Shown piece after piece: positions 1-10,228 of a stretch of DNA of 64,000 nucleotides. The notes under the pieces are model-generated. The model saw nothing but the letters and a program-made list of their open reading frames with translations. It ran no database searches and had not been told where the DNA came from. The translations under genes and the position numbers were made by a program. How positions within the stretch are numbered: the first letter of the stretch is position 1; every line of letters begins with the position of its first letter. Source of the stretch: Microcystis panniformis FACHB-1757 (GTDB lineage: Bacteria; Cyanobacteriota; Cyanobacteriia; Cyanobacteriales; Microcystaceae); NCBI RefSeq assembly GCF_001264245.1, contig NZ_CP011339.1, forward strand, positions 5,622,840 through 5,686,839, written 5' to 3'.

Positions 1-225
1 CTACACCCCACACCCCACTTCCCACACCCCACACCCCACACCCGCCAAGATGACCGACTTGTTTGTTTAATTTCTGTAATTTTCGGCTTTCAAAGGGGAA
101 AACTCAAATTAGAATAGGGAGGGATACCTTAAAATTGCTGTTTTGGCGTATAATCACCTCAATAAAATTTAGAAGCTCCTAGAGTTGATAGTTTTAAACA
201 TTTCTGTGAGGAAAATGTATTTATT
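1..225. repeat. Intergenic leader with CCCACAC-type microsatellite
   Basis: Bases 3-44 are an imperfect run of CCCACAC/CCCCACA units, a low-complexity motif that recurs at about 4180-4216, 7053-7080 and (complement) 36430-36465. The remainder up to the ATG at 226 is AT-rich. A GAGGAAAA stretch lies near 207-214, rather far from the start codon. No RNA gene is visible. Confidence 0.6.
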
Positions 226-987
226 ATGAGTTCAATTATTGAAATCGGCGACCAAAAAATTAGCGAGTCAGAGGTATTGCCTCTTTTGGCAAAATATGGT
301 ATGTTACCCCAGTTAATCCGGGAAGTAATTATCGAGCAAGCGATCGCCAATATCACCTGCAATCCCGAAGAAAGAAACGCCGCCTATTCCCGTTTCTATC
401 AAAATAATCAAATTGCCAACGATGAACAAATGAAATCTTGGTTACGACAAAACGGGATGGATTCCGAACAACTAGAATATCTAATTCTGCGGGACATTAA
501 ATTGGAAAAATTTAAACAGGAGACTTGGGATAACAAAGTAGAATCCTACTTCTTGCAAGTCAAAAATCAATTGGATAAGGTGGTTTATTCCCTGATTCGG
601 ACAAAAAATATCGGCATTGCCCAGGAACTATTTTTCCGGATACAGGATCGAGAAAATACCTTCGCTGAACTAGCTAAAAAATACTCCCAGGGAGCAGAAG
701 CGGAAACCGGAGGACTAATCGGACCTGTGGAACTGAGCACTCCCCATCCCCAGATTGGGCAAATTCTCAAAGTCTGTAAACCGGGGCAACTGTGGCCACC
801 GACGCAAGTGGGAGAATGGGTCGTGATTGTCCGACTGGAAAAATATTTATCCTGTGAACTGGATCCTCCCACCCGTCAACGCTTACGCAATGATTTATTC
901 CAACAATGGTTAACGGCTCAAATGCAAACAGTGAAATTTATCTCCGAATCAAACCCAGTCAATAGCGAGCAGGGATCGATTATATAG
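226..987 (+). CDS. PpiC-type peptidylprolyl isomerase (parvulin-like), secretion-associated
   Basis: The 253-aa product has an N-terminal alpha-helical region (about residues 1-120) and a C-terminal parvulin/rotamase region (about 120-215) with the family's FAELAKKYSQ and GGLIGPVEL patterns, followed by a stretch ending VGEWVVIVRLEKY. No signal peptide or membrane helix is visible, so it probably acts in the cytoplasm. It lies 76 bp upstream of an ABC exporter gene and an HlyD gene in the same direction, an order seen in cyanobacterial type I secretion loci. There it may keep export substrates foldable (inference). Fold assignment is good; the substrate is unknown. Confidence 0.8.
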   Translation: MSSIIEIGDQKISESEVLPLLAKYGMLPQLIREVIIEQAIANITCNPEERNAAYSRFYQNNQIANDEQMKSWLRQNGMDSEQLEYLILRDIKLEKFKQETWDNKVESYFLQVKNQLDKVVYSLIRTKNIGIAQELFFRIQDRENTFAELAKKYSQGAEAETGGLIGPVELSTPHPQIGQILKVCKPGQLWPPTQVGEWVVIVRLEKYLSCELDPPTRQRLRNDLFQQWLTAQMQTVKFISESNPVNSEQGSII

Positions 988-1063
988 CATTTCCTTGCAA
1001 CACTGGGTAAACCTAGTCTTTTCGCTTAATTATTTGCCAACTTAGTCAATTTTCGCCTAGCCA

Positions 1064-4033
1064 ATGAGTTATACCACTTTAGATTTTACCGCCTTTCTGG
1101 AGACCGTACAGCCCTTTGATCGCCTGCCCGTCGAGGTTAGACGTTCTCTGGGCCAGAAATTACAACCCTTTCGCTATGAGATGGGCAATGCGATCCTCAA
1201 GTGCGACCGCTTACCCTCCCACCTCGTCCTTCTCTACGAGGGAGAGGCCAGACTTTTGGGTTACGATGCTAGGGTTGACAATCCGTTGCCGGTTACTTTG
1301 GCTAAATTGCAGCCGGGGGATTTATTCGGGTGGATCAGTCTCCTGCGCGGTAGCCCCTGTGAAACGGTGATCGCTTCTTCGGAAGTCACTATCTGTTTAA
1401 CCTTAAAACAAGAGGATTTTTGGTCTTTAATCAATAATTACCCCGAATTTAAGGAACATTTCTTTAAAGAAACCTCGATCGCTGAAGTTTATGCTCTCCT
1501 AGGCTCCTATCTTAATCAACAGGCCTGGGGTGGGGGGGACCTGAAAGAAATTGCTCAGGCTCTTTTAAACAAAGCTTGTGTGTCCTACGACCAGATTAAC
1601 GATGATTATCTCTGGTTAGTCAGCGAAAATACTGATAATTATCCTACCGGCACAGTTATCACCCAGAATAATCCGACTAGCACGCGCTTATTAGGTCTTT
1701 CCTCCGACCAGTTAGACGAATTCTTGACAGTTGCAACCGAAGCGGCTGCGGAAACAGAAACGGATGATATCTGGGAAACCCAAGTCATTAAGGGAAATAA
1801 ACCCACCCAGGTATTAGATATCCCCCAAGGAAGAATCAGCGACATCACCAGCGATATCGACCTTGAAAAAACTGTCCAGAAAAACCGCAAGTCATATCCT
1901 TTTTTCAGGGGAAAAACGGAACTAGAGGCGGTGAGTGCCTGTTTTCAGATGCTCTGCAAATATTTTAATATCCCCTTTCGCAAGGACGTGATCCAACGCA
2001 TTCTAGGGGATCAACTGCAAAGAACTGGCAGCCTTTCCCTGCCCCTGTGTGGGGCTGTGGCCGAGGTAGTGGGACTCCATAGCCAATTAGTACCCCTAAA
2101 TGCTTCTTCCTTGCCCAATATCAACCCTCCTGCCCTAATTCGCTGGCAAGACAGCATCGTTATCCTCTACGAAATCAATCAACGGGAAACCACGATCGCC
2201 GTTCCCGAACGGGGGATAATTAAACGCAAAACCAGCGAATTTCTGGAATCTTGGGACGAAAAAGGGGAAGTAATTCTGCTCAAACCCACCAAACACACCC
2301 AGCAACAGCGTTTTGGCTTATCATGGTTTTGGCCTTCTGTCAAGAAACATAAACGAGTCTTAATAGAAGTTTTTATCGCTTCTTTCTTCGTGCAGTTATT
2401 TGCCCTGGCCAATCCCTTGATGATTCAGGTGATCATCGATAAAGTGATCGTGCAGAATAGCCCGGAAACTCTGAACACCCTCGGGGTTTTCCTCTTAGTA
2501 ATTGCCGTTTTTGAGGGGATTTTAACCTTTTTGAGAACATCTCTTTTTGTCGATACCACTAACCGCATCGACATGACCCTCGGTTCAGAAATTATCGATC
2601 ACCTGCTGCGCTTACCCCTGAAATACTTTGAACGGCGGCCTGTGGGGGAAATTTCGACAAGAATCAACGAATTAGAGAATATTCGGCAATTTTTAACAGG
2701 TACAGCCCTAACGGTGGTGTTAGATGCCATTTTCTCGGTTATCTACATCGTGGTTATGTTGATCTATAGTCCGATTCTAACCGTTTGGGCCCTGGGAGTC
2801 GTGCCGATTTTAGTTCTCTCCACAGCTATTTTCGCACCAATCGTGCGGCGACAACTGCGAGCAAAAGCGGAACGAAACGCCGAAACCCAATCCTATCTAG
2901 TGGAGGTGATGACGGGAATCCAAACAGTAAAAGCACAGAATATCGAATTGCGTTCCCGTTGGCAGTGGCAAGAACGTTATGCGCGCTATGTGGCCGAAGG
3001 TTTTCAAACGGTCATGACCTCAACTTTGGCCGGTTCCTTTAGTCACTTCTTTAACCAATTATCGGGTTTATTAGTGCTGTGGGTGGGAGCAGCCTTAGTT
3101 TTAGACGGACAACTCACTCTTGGTCAATTAATTGCCTTCCGGATTATCTCTTCCTACGTTACCTCGCCGATTCTGCGTTTGACCCAACTCTGGCAAAACT
3201 TCCAAGAAACTGGCTTATCCCTAGAAAGATTGGCCGATATCGTCGATACTCCCCAAGAAGCGGAACTTGATCGCCAAAACATCCCCATGCCCTTAATTAA
3301 AGGCACTGTCACCTACGAAAACCTCGCTTTCCGCTTCAATCCCCACGGCGCCCTGCAACTATACAACGTCAACTTAGAATTCCCCGCCGGTACTTTTGTC
3401 GCTTTGGTGGGAGAAAGTGGCGCCGGGAAAAGTACCATCACTAAACTATTAGCCCGTCTCTATGAACCAGAATCGGGACGGATTCTCATCGATGGCTATG
3501 ATATCAACAAAGTGGAACTCTATTCCCTGCGTCGTCAAATCGGCATGGTTCCCCAAGAAACCCTATTATTTGACGGTACGGTACAGGAAAATATCGCCCT
3601 GACTAACCCCGATGCGACTGTGGAGGAAATTGTCTCGGCAGCGAGAGCAGCTGCAGCCCACGAATTTATTATGACCCTACCCAATGGCTATAATACCCGC
3701 GTCGGTGAACGGGGGGCATCCCTATCGGGGGGACAACGACAACGGGTTGCGATCGCTCGTTCCGTCCTGCAAAGACCGCAAATTCTCATTCTTGATGAGG
3801 CCACCAGCGCCCTCGACTATAACACCGAACGGCAAGTGTGCCTCAATCTCAAAGAAGCTTTCAAGGATCATACGGTCTTCTTTATTACCCATCGTTTAGC
3901 TTCGATCAAATCCGCCGATATTATTGTCATGATGGATAAAGGGACAGTAGCGGAGGAAGGCACCCACGAGGAATTAATGGCCAAAAAAGGCCTTTACTAT
4001 ACTCTCTATAAACAACAGGATTCGCAAATCTAG
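1064..4033 (+). CDS. Type I secretion ABC exporter with cyclic-nucleotide-like and C39-like domains
   Basis: The 989-aa protein combines an N-terminal cyclic-nucleotide-binding-like domain (about residues 15-150), a linker, a C39 peptidase-like domain (about 280-410), an ABC transmembrane domain (about 430-720) and an ATPase domain (about 745-985). Walker A GESGAGKST lies near residue 783, the signature LSGGQRQR near 887 and Walker B ILILDEATSALD near 906. The C39-like domain seems inactive: the usual Asp-Cys-Gly is replaced by AVSAC and the usual His of the HFVVL motif by SIVIL, as in the non-cleaving C39-like domains of RTX exporters. With the HlyD gene downstream it should form the inner-membrane part of a type I secretion system. 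The sensor domain suggests export gated by a ligand (inference). Confidence 0.9.
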   Translation: MSYTTLDFTAFLETVQPFDRLPVEVRRSLGQKLQPFRYEMGNAILKCDRLPSHLVLLYEGEARLLGYDARVDNPLPVTLAKLQPGDLFGWISLLRGSPCETVIASSEVTICLTLKQEDFWSLINNYPEFKEHFFKETSIAEVYALLGSYLNQQAWGGGDLKEIAQALLNKACVSYDQINDDYLWLVSENTDNYPTGTVITQNNPTSTRLLGLSSDQLDEFLTVATEAAAETETDDIWETQVIKGNKPTQVLDIPQGRISDITSDIDLEKTVQKNRKSYPFFRGKTELEAVSACFQMLCKYFNIPFRKDVIQRILGDQLQRTGSLSLPLCGAVAEVVGLHSQLVPLNASSLPNINPPALIRWQDSIVILYEINQRETTIAVPERGIIKRKTSEFLESWDEKGEVILLKPTKHTQQQRFGLSWFWPSVKKHKRVLIEVFIASFFVQLFALANPLMIQVIIDKVIVQNSPETLNTLGVFLLVIAVFEGILTFLRTSLFVDTTNRIDMTLGSEIIDHLLRLPLKYFERRPVGEISTRINELENIRQFLTGTALTVVLDAIFSVIYIVVMLIYSPILTVWALGVVPILVLSTAIFAPIVRRQLRAKAERNAETQSYLVEVMTGIQTVKAQNIELRSRWQWQERYARYVAEGFQTVMTSTLAGSFSHFFNQLSGLLVLWVGAALVLDGQLTLGQLIAFRIISSYVTSPILRLTQLWQNFQETGLSLERLADIVDTPQEAELDRQNIPMPLIKGTVTYENLAFRFNPHGALQLYNVNLEFPAGTFVALVGESGAGKSTITKLLARLYEPESGRILIDGYDINKVELYSLRRQIGMVPQETLLFDGTVQENIALTNPDATVEEIVSAARAAAAHEFIMTLPNGYNTRVGERGASLSGGQRQRVAIARSVLQRPQILILDEATSALDYNTERQVCLNLKEAFKDHTVFFITHRLASIKSADIIVMMDKGTVAEEGTHEELMAKKGLYYTLYKQQDSQI

Positions 4034-4045
4034 TCAGTCGGTCGT

Positions 4046-4216
<171 letters not shown>

Positions 4217-4262
4217 CCCACGAAAAACTTTTTCAGCAAACCCTAAATATAGGAGAATCTTC

Positions 4263-6043
4263 ATGAACGGTAATTCTAACAACGGCCACAACGGCAACGG
4301 CAATGGCAATGGCAACGGTAAAAGCGATGAACTGACCCAAGCGGGTAAAAACGTGGCCACTACCACGAAAAATAAAAGTATTAGCCCTTCTTTACCCACT
4401 TTTAGCCCACCGGAACAATCGGTGATCCTGAAACAATCACCCATTTGGTCGCGGACGATTATCTGGACATTAATGAGTGTCACCACTGCCGCTTTAATTT
4501 GGTCAGCGCTCGCCAAAATCGAGCAGGTGGTGGGCGCCCAAGGACAACTTAAACCCCAGGGGAAAGTGCAAGAAGTACAAGCACCGGTGAATGGGGTAGT
4601 ACAGTTCGTGAAAGTTAAAGACGGCGATCGAGTTAACAAAGGTGATGTACTGGTTTTAATGGATTCCAGTGCCTCGCAAGTGCAGTTAGAATCTTTGAAA
4701 AAAATTCGCACCACTGCTGAGAAGGAAAATCAATTCTATCGTCTCTTAATGGCGCAGGATCTGACACCGGCACAAGTGGAAAGTTCGATCACTCAATTAA
4801 AGTTACCGAGTGAAATCGCCGATTTAGCCCGTAATCGTGCTGCTTTGGTGGCAGAAAATCAACTTTATCAAGCACAGGTCAATGAAGGTGCCTCTAGCTC
4901 TGCTTTAGAAGGAGATCAATTAGCCCGTTTAGAGGCTGCCCGACGGGAGGCCAATTCTCGACAAGCGGCCGCTAGATTGGAAATGGAACAATTAGAAAAA
5001 CAATTAGCCCAAACCAGGGTACAGTTGGCCGATGCCCGCTCGCAATTAATCAAAGATCGTTTAGTCTTAGAAGAAATTAAGACTCGTAATACCAATTCGA
5101 TGAAACAGGGCCAAGAAAGCTTGGATATCGAGCGTAATATTCTTAAGGATATTGAACCCTTGGGGGATGAAGGAGCGATCGCCCGTTATCAGATTAATAA
5201 ACAAAAACAATCTGTAACTGATCGCCAGAATGAATTACAGCAGCAAGAGGCTAACGGCAAAATCGATCGAGAAAAACAAGAGAAAGAAGTACAAACCCGC
5301 ATCGCCGAAATTTCCCGTTTGGAACAGGAGGAAAAGCGTTATTCCCTGTTGATTTCCCAAGCACAAGAAAAGCTGATTAACACCACGGTAATCACGGAAA
5401 AAGATGTGCGCGATAAAATGGCGGACAATCAAAAACGGATCGCTGAAATCGATAGTCAGATCAGTCGCATTATTATTGATAACAACAAGCGCATTGCCGA
5501 ACTAGACAGTCAAATTAGTCAAGCACAACAGACGATTAAATATCAAAAAATTACTGCCCCATCGGTGGTGTGGTCTTCGATCTCAAGGCGCGGCCCGGGT
5601 TTGTTCCCCAACCGAGTCAAGCGGAAGCATTATTAAAAATTGTTCCCGATGGCTGTCCGACTGAGGTCAAAGATGCCGCTAAAGGTTGTTTAGTGGCAGA
5701 GGTGGACGTGACTAACCAAGACATCGGTTTTGTGCGCGTGGGACAAAAGGCCGATATTCGCATTGATTCCTTTTCCTACAGTGAATACGGTGATATTAAG
5801 GGAGAAGTAATCTCGATCGGTTCCGATGCTTTACCTCCCGACGAAAATCACCGTTTTTATCGGTTCCCCGTCCGGGTACGCTTGAACAGTCAAGAGTTAG
5901 TTTTGAAAAATCAATCCACTCTACCGCTGCAATCGGGGATGTCCGTGAGCGTTAACATCAAAGTCAATGAAAATCGCACTGTTTTGGGACTATTTACCGA
6001 TATGTTCAATAAACAGGTGGATACTCTCAAACAAGTCCGTTAA
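4263..6043 (+). pseudogene. HlyD-family membrane fusion protein, one frameshift
   Basis: This periplasmic adaptor links the ABC exporter to an outer-membrane channel. A GGAGAAT ribosome site precedes the ATG. The product has an Asn/Gly-rich N-terminus, one membrane helix (about residues 65-85), a biotinyl-lipoyl-like segment (VQAPVNGVVQFVKVKDGDRV without the last residues), a long coiled coil (about 140-420) and a C-terminal beta region. The frame is lost at the C run 5557-5560. Restoring one C gives the expected Pro-Ile-Gly-Gly-Val-Val second lipoyl half and joins the reading frame that ends at 6043. One base missing from a homopolymer in an otherwise well-kept gene suggests a sequence error, but a true mutation cannot be excluded. 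Confidence 0.85.
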
Positions 6044-6801
6044 ACGAAAAAATTCGGGGGTAGATCCTGCCAACGGCCCGATCCGATCGCGCTAATCGCT
6101 TCCGAGAGGTTAACTGCACCGGTATAAAGGGCGCGGCCCACGATTACTCCCGTTACTCCCAAAGGTTCCAAAGACAATAAACTCAGTAGGTCCGTCAGGG
6201 AACTAATGCCCCCAGAGGCGATTACGGGAATTTCGACAGATTCGGCTAATTCTCGCAAAGCGGCGAGATTCGGGCCAGAAAGCGTGCCATCTCGATGAAT
6301 ATCAGTGTAGATAATCGTGCTGGCTCCTCTTTTTGCCATATCTTGCCCAAGAGCGATCGCATCTACCTCGGAGGTTTCTAACCAACCCCTGGTGGCTACT
6401 TTGCCATCGCGAGCATCAATACCGACAATTATTTGCCCCGGAAAGCTTTGACAAAGTTCGCTGACTAATTCGGGCTTTTCTACGGCTACTGTCCCGACAA
6501 TCGCCTTTTCTACCCCGATTTTTAGGAGATTACTCACCGTTTCTACATCCCGCAGTCCACCCCCCACCTGTACGGGAATGGCAATATCATTAAGAATTGT
6601 TTCAATAGTTGACAAATTAACCGATTTACCCTCTTTGGCTCCATCCAAATCAACTAAATGTAATCTGGTTGCCCCCTGATTGACCCATTCTCGCGCCACT
6701 ATTGCGGGATTATCGTTAAAAACCTGCGATTGTTGGTAATCTCCCTGATAAAGTCGCACACATTTGCCATCGAGAATATCAATAGCGGGGATAACTTCCA
6801 T
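6040..6801 (-). CDS. hisA: HisA, phosphoribosylformimino-5-aminoimidazole carboxamide ribotide isomerase
   Basis: The 253-aa TIM-barrel enzyme catalyses the Amadori-type isomerisation of ProFAR to PRFAR, the fourth step of histidine synthesis, in the cytoplasm. Diagnostic features are the N-terminal IPAIDILDGKCVRL with the catalytic Asp, the phosphate-binding VQVGGGLRD, the second acidic motif VGIDARDGKVATRGW, and IYTDIHRDGTLSGPN. Length is normal for the family. Its stop codon overlaps the stop of the convergent HlyD gene by a few bases, and no other his gene is adjacent, as is common in cyanobacteria. A heptamer array lies 55 bp upstream of its start. Confidence 0.97.
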   Translation of the reverse strand: MEVIPAIDILDGKCVRLYQGDYQQSQVFNDNPAIVAREWVNQGATRLHLVDLDGAKEGKSVNLSTIETILNDIAIPVQVGGGLRDVETVSNLLKIGVEKAIVGTVAVEKPELVSELCQSFPGQIIVGIDARDGKVATRGWLETSEVDAIALGQDMAKRGASTIIYTDIHRDGTLSGPNLAALRELAESVEIPVIASGGISSLTDLLSLLSLEPLGVTGVIVGRALYTGAVNLSEAISAIGSGRWQDLPPNFFV

Positions 6802-7284
6802 GTTTTTCTCAATATCTAACTAAGGAGCGTTTTTCATTATATAGTACCAGCCTTGTCAGTTATCAGTTATCAGTTATCAGTTATCAGTTATCAGTTATCA
6901 GTTATCAGTTTTGAGTCTGAGAGGGGAACAATCCCTCTCAACGCATTGTCCACAAAGGTTTTAAAGTGTCAGCCATTGCGGGGATCGGGGGGAAAATTCC
7001 GGGACTTTTTCCCTGAAAATTAGGTAGTTGACCACCTGAAAATCGATAAAACCCCACACCCCACACCCCACATCCCACACCCTGCCCCTAGGAAAAGCTT
7101 TTTGCCGCAAACCATCTGTATTAAGTGTGCATCATCAAATGGCAGTAACAGTGCCGTCTTTTCACTGATTACTGTTTACTGGACGGCTACGCCGTGCCTT
7201 TGGCAACACTGATCACTGATTATCGATTCCTGGGGAAAAAATTCTTCTAGAATGATAAGTACATATACGAGAGGAATTATACTC
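6802..7284. repeat. Intergenic region between hisA and the PedR-like gene
   Basis: Positions 6856-6908 hold about seven TTATCAG units, which read TAACTGA on the minus strand, toward hisA. Positions 6970-7110 resemble the interior and right end of the miniature element at 58106-58276, including a GGGACTTTTTCCCTGAAAA stretch and a GAAAAGCTTTTTGCCGCAAACC end. The promoter of the plus-strand gene probably lies in 7200-7270. Confidence 0.6.
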
Positions 7285-7566
7285 ATGTCTGCTGGGAAGT
7301 TTCAAACAGCCGCTTCATTATCCGATCGAGAGCTAGAAATACTCGATTTAGTGGCTAATGGTTTAACCAATCAAGAAATCTCGGAAAAGCTGGAGATTAG
7401 TAAGCGTACCGTTGATAATCATATTAGTAATATCTTGACAAAAACAAAAACCGATAATCGGGTGGAATTGGTGCGTTGGGCATTGCATTGGGGTAAAGTT
7501 TGTCTTGATGATATTAATTGTTGTATCCTTCCTTCCCCGGTGCCGACCGATGATCAGGTTTCCTAA
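7285..7566 (+). CDS. pedR: PedR-like LuxR-type transcriptional regulator
   Basis: The 93-aa product is essentially one LuxR/GerE helix-turn-helix domain: LSDRELEILDLVANGLTN, then a recognition helix around ISKRTVDNHISNIL. The ATG at 7285 is preferred over 7252 because GAGGAA lies 9 bases before it and the resulting length matches the family. The Cys-containing tail (KVCLDDINCCILP) matches cyanobacterial PedR, which in Synechocystis tunes photosynthesis and stress genes to electron-transport activity and is switched off by thioredoxin through a Cys. There is no receiver domain. It overlaps the next gene by 17 bases, suggesting co-transcription. Assignment to PedR is from recall of the family. 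Confidence 0.8.
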   Translation: MSAGKFQTAASLSDRELEILDLVANGLTNQEISEKLEISKRTVDNHISNILTKTKTDNRVELVRWALHWGKVCLDDINCCILPSPVPTDDQVS

Positions 7567-8101
7567 ACTTCTGGGACTTTTGCTTGCGGTTAATATCATC
7601 AGTCTGGGGGGATGTAGTGATGCGGGTTTTGTCACCCCTCCCCAACAGCTTTTAGGAAATACTTTAAATACCCCTTCCTCTGAAGATAATCCCCGTTTTA
7701 ACTACGATGGTCGTTATCTGGTCTTTGCCTCCGATCGCATGGGACAACGAACGGTTTATTTATTCGATCGAGTGGCTAATCGTTTAGTTCCCCTACCGGG
7801 GTTAAATCAAGCAAAAACCTATCAAGATCAACCGGATATTAGTGCCGATGGTCGCTATATTGTTTATGTGTCGGAACAGTCCGGTAAACCCGATATATAT
7901 ATTTATGATCGACAAACTCTGCAAGCAAAAAATATCACCGAAAATATTTTAGGAGAAGTGCGTCGTCCGACGATTAGTGGTAACGGTCGTTTTATTGCTT
8001 TTGAAAGTAATCGTTTCGGTCAATGGAATCTGGAAATATTCGATCGAGGTAGCGAAATTTCTCCTTCTTTACCCCCGATCAATTCTTCCCCGTCCCGATA
8101 G
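7550..8101 (+). CDS. TolB-like beta-propeller lipoprotein
   Basis: The 183-aa product begins with a signal peptide ending in a lipobox (ISLGGC), so it should be lipid-anchored after processing. It then has about three WD40/TolB-type PD40 repeats with the signature pattern PRFNYDGRYLVFASDR, QPDISADGRYIVYVSEQ and PTISGNGRFIAFESNR. The ATG at 7550 is chosen because it starts directly before the hydrophobic leader; the more upstream start at 7505 would add residues encoded within the preceding gene. It overlaps the regulator gene by 17 bases. Only half of a usual propeller is present, so it may pair with another protein or be naturally short. Function unknown. Confidence 0.75.
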   Translation: MIRFPKLLGLLLAVNIISLGGCSDAGFVTPPQQLLGNTLNTPSSEDNPRFNYDGRYLVFASDRMGQRTVYLFDRVANRLVPLPGLNQAKTYQDQPDISADGRYIVYVSEQSGKPDIYIYDRQTLQAKNITENILGEVRRPTISGNGRFIAFESNRFGQWNLEIFDRGSEISPSLPPINSSPSR

Positions 8102-8297
8102 TATTGGGGGAGAAGGGAGAAGGGTGTGGGGAGACCACTTCCTGCGCGTTGCGGGGGAGATGGGAGAGGAGAATATCCACACGCCCCGGAATCCCTCCAC
8201 GCTTACTTTTTGCTCCGTATCGACTCTTTCTTTTTCCTCGTCTGGCCGCGTAGGTATTCTTGATACTTTCCACAGTCAAGGGTAAGCTTTTACGCAT

Positions 8298-9549
8298 TTA
8301 AGTTACATTGACAGCATTACCCTTATTTTTAAGTTTTCTACTCCATTTAATAATCAATCCCCCTTCATTTAAAAGCTGATTGACTACTTTTTCCAGTTCT
8401 TCTTTATTTTCAAATTCTCGATTAGCTATAGTCATTTCAGATAAGTCTGATACACTCTAGACCAGTTAAACCCTTATGAACTCTGGCATTGATATTCTCA
8501 ATCTTAATTGAAATGACTATATGTATTCTTTAGCGGAATGCCACAATAATTCTATTAGGTGGTAATCTGGACTATAAGCTGGTAAAAACTCTAGCCTAAT
8601 ATTGGGCAACTCTTTTTCCACCTGCTCAATAACATCTTTCTTTTTGTGATAACTAGCATTGTCTAATATAATGATAATCTTCGGTCACTTTTCTCGAAAA
8701 TCTTCGGGCAGATTTCCCAAGTTTATCCATTCTTGACGAATCTCTTCATGAAGTTTTTTTAATTGTTCATGGAAAGTTTCTGAATTTCCTTTTTTGCTCA
8801 TAAAACAGACTCGTTTTTTGTCATTATATCTTAAGGCTCCCATCACATTCACCCTTCCTCTTTTTCTTTGTCCATTCACTTTTTTTCGCTTTCCTTTTTT
8901 GTCCAAGCTCTCCTTCTTATTACTCTCAAACTAAATCCACACTCATGAGGGGAACTGTGTGGCGAACCTGCGTCGCCACCTTGAAAGCCCCGTCCCAAAA
9001 CCATACCTGGATTGACTCTGGCTTTTCTTTAGCCAACCTTAAATATTCATCTAATTTTTCTTTAAATGCTTTTCTTAATTTCTTGTCTTGCTTATCTTCT
9101 AGACTAGATTTCGCCCAGATATACACATACTTTTTTCTTCTCAATATTCTTCTCACTTGCGAGCCACTCAGTTTAATTTCTGTTTCCTTTTCTAGATGCT
9201 CTGCTAATCTTGCCGCTGTCCATCTCCCGAATTCCTATCCAAATTCCTTCGGGTCTTCATCAACTGTTTTCAACAGTAAATTAATATATTCCTCTGGGGC
9301 TTTTTTATGATTTCCATTTTTTCTCCCATCTTCTAGACTTTCTAGATTGTTAGGATAGCCATGAACACACCAAGGAGCGACTGTTTTGAGTGAACAGCCA
9401 ATAAACTCAGCTATTTCTCGTTGAGTTTTTCCGTCGTTCAGCAAGAGAAACATTAAAATTCTTTCCCTAACTTCTGCTCTTTCTTCTTCTTTAAGAGCTT
9501 TTTGTAAGTTTTTCTTTTCTTCTACATCTAGGAAATCTTTAGCTGGCAT
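8298..9549 (-). pseudogene. IS630-family transposase, inactivated
   Basis: This DDE transposase can be read almost end to end on the minus strand: an N-terminal helix-turn-helix (KTQREIAEFIGCSLKTVAPW), then VWFWD with the first catalytic Asp, ILDNASYHK with the second, and AYSPDYHLIELLWHSAKEY with the final Glu. It is interrupted by an in-frame TAG at 9235-9237 (where Tyr fits), an in-frame TGA near 8683 (where Trp fits), a damaged segment near 8907-8930 and the 91-bp insertion at 8429-8519. After the insertion the frame resumes at ANREFENKEE and ends at 8298. Two nonsense substitutions plus an insertion show real decay rather than sequence error. Confidence 0.85.
8429..8519. mobile_element. 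91-bp miniature inverted-repeat element inside the IS630 transposase
   Basis: Both ends carry the perfect 11-bp inverted repeat TAGTCATTTCA / TGAAATGACTA, flanked by TA on each side. Removing the element plus one TA restores the transposase frame (Lys-Glu-Tyr-Ile-Ala-Asn-Arg). It has no coding capacity and was presumably moved by a TA-targeting transposase elsewhere in the genome. Confidence 0.85.
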
Positions 9550-9614
9550 AAGTAGAATTTTTCTCAAGTTACTATTTCTATTTTAGGTGGTTTAAGTGCG
9601 TTTTAGCTTATTAG

Positions 9615-9795
9615 TGGGACTTAGGCGTTTTCGGTCAGCAAAAAAGGCTCAAACCATTACGGGACAAAGGGTTAACCTCGATTTATGATTTTCCTTGATC
9701 TATCTGGGTTTCAGCGATTTTGGGCTTCTCGAAGTAAATCCCAAGCGGGGATTGGAGTTGAGGCTTTTATCGATTTGTTTTTTGTCTAAGTCCCA
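9615..9795. mobile_element. 181-bp miniature element with TTAG target duplication
   Basis: The ends TGGGACTTAG (9615-9624) and CTAAGTCCCA (9786-9795) are perfect inverted repeats, flanked by TTAG on both sides (9611-9614 and 9796-9799). There is no open reading frame of note. A related solitary end (GGACTTAGGCATT) occurs at about 12316, just outside the other side of the GDSL gene. Confidence 0.75.
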
Positions 9796-10228
9796 TTAGG
9801 AGGAACAATTCAGGGAAGTCGAGCGACGGTCGAGCGAGTCGAACCCGTTCCTTTTCGTTTTGTCACCAAAGCACCGATCCCCGTAACGAGCAAGATCCCG
9901 GTAATCCCGCCTGGTTCGGGAACCACCACCACCTGAGTGCCTACGAACGCGCCGAACTGCTGGTGAACTGCGGCGGTGGGGTGAAGTCCATCATAGAACA
10001 AATATTCATCCGGATTCGTGCAAACCGTCGTCAGATCCACACAGGGATCGGTGGTGTTTGTTAAACTGAAACTACCAGGCGAATTGGTGATCGAGGCAAA
10101 ATAACTAAAGGTATCGATCTCGATCAGATTGATCGTCGGATCATTGCGAAAAGTTGTCAATGAATTCCGTAAAAGGGCATTAAACTCCACGCTAACCGCC
10201 GTGGCCGCTGCGCTCGCCCCCGACACCC

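Larger units (their letters stand above)
8283..9610 (-). mobile_element. Decayed IS630-family insertion sequence
   Basis: The ends are imperfect inverted repeats: left TAAGCTTTTACGCATTTAAG (8283-8302), right complement TAAGCTAAAACGCACTTAA (9592-9610), each bordered by TA, as expected for the TA-targeting IS630/Tc1 group. It holds one dead transposase gene and an inserted 91-bp element. It lies between the TolB-like gene and the split GDSL gene. Bases 8102-8282 to its left hold no gene I can recognise. Confidence 0.8.
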
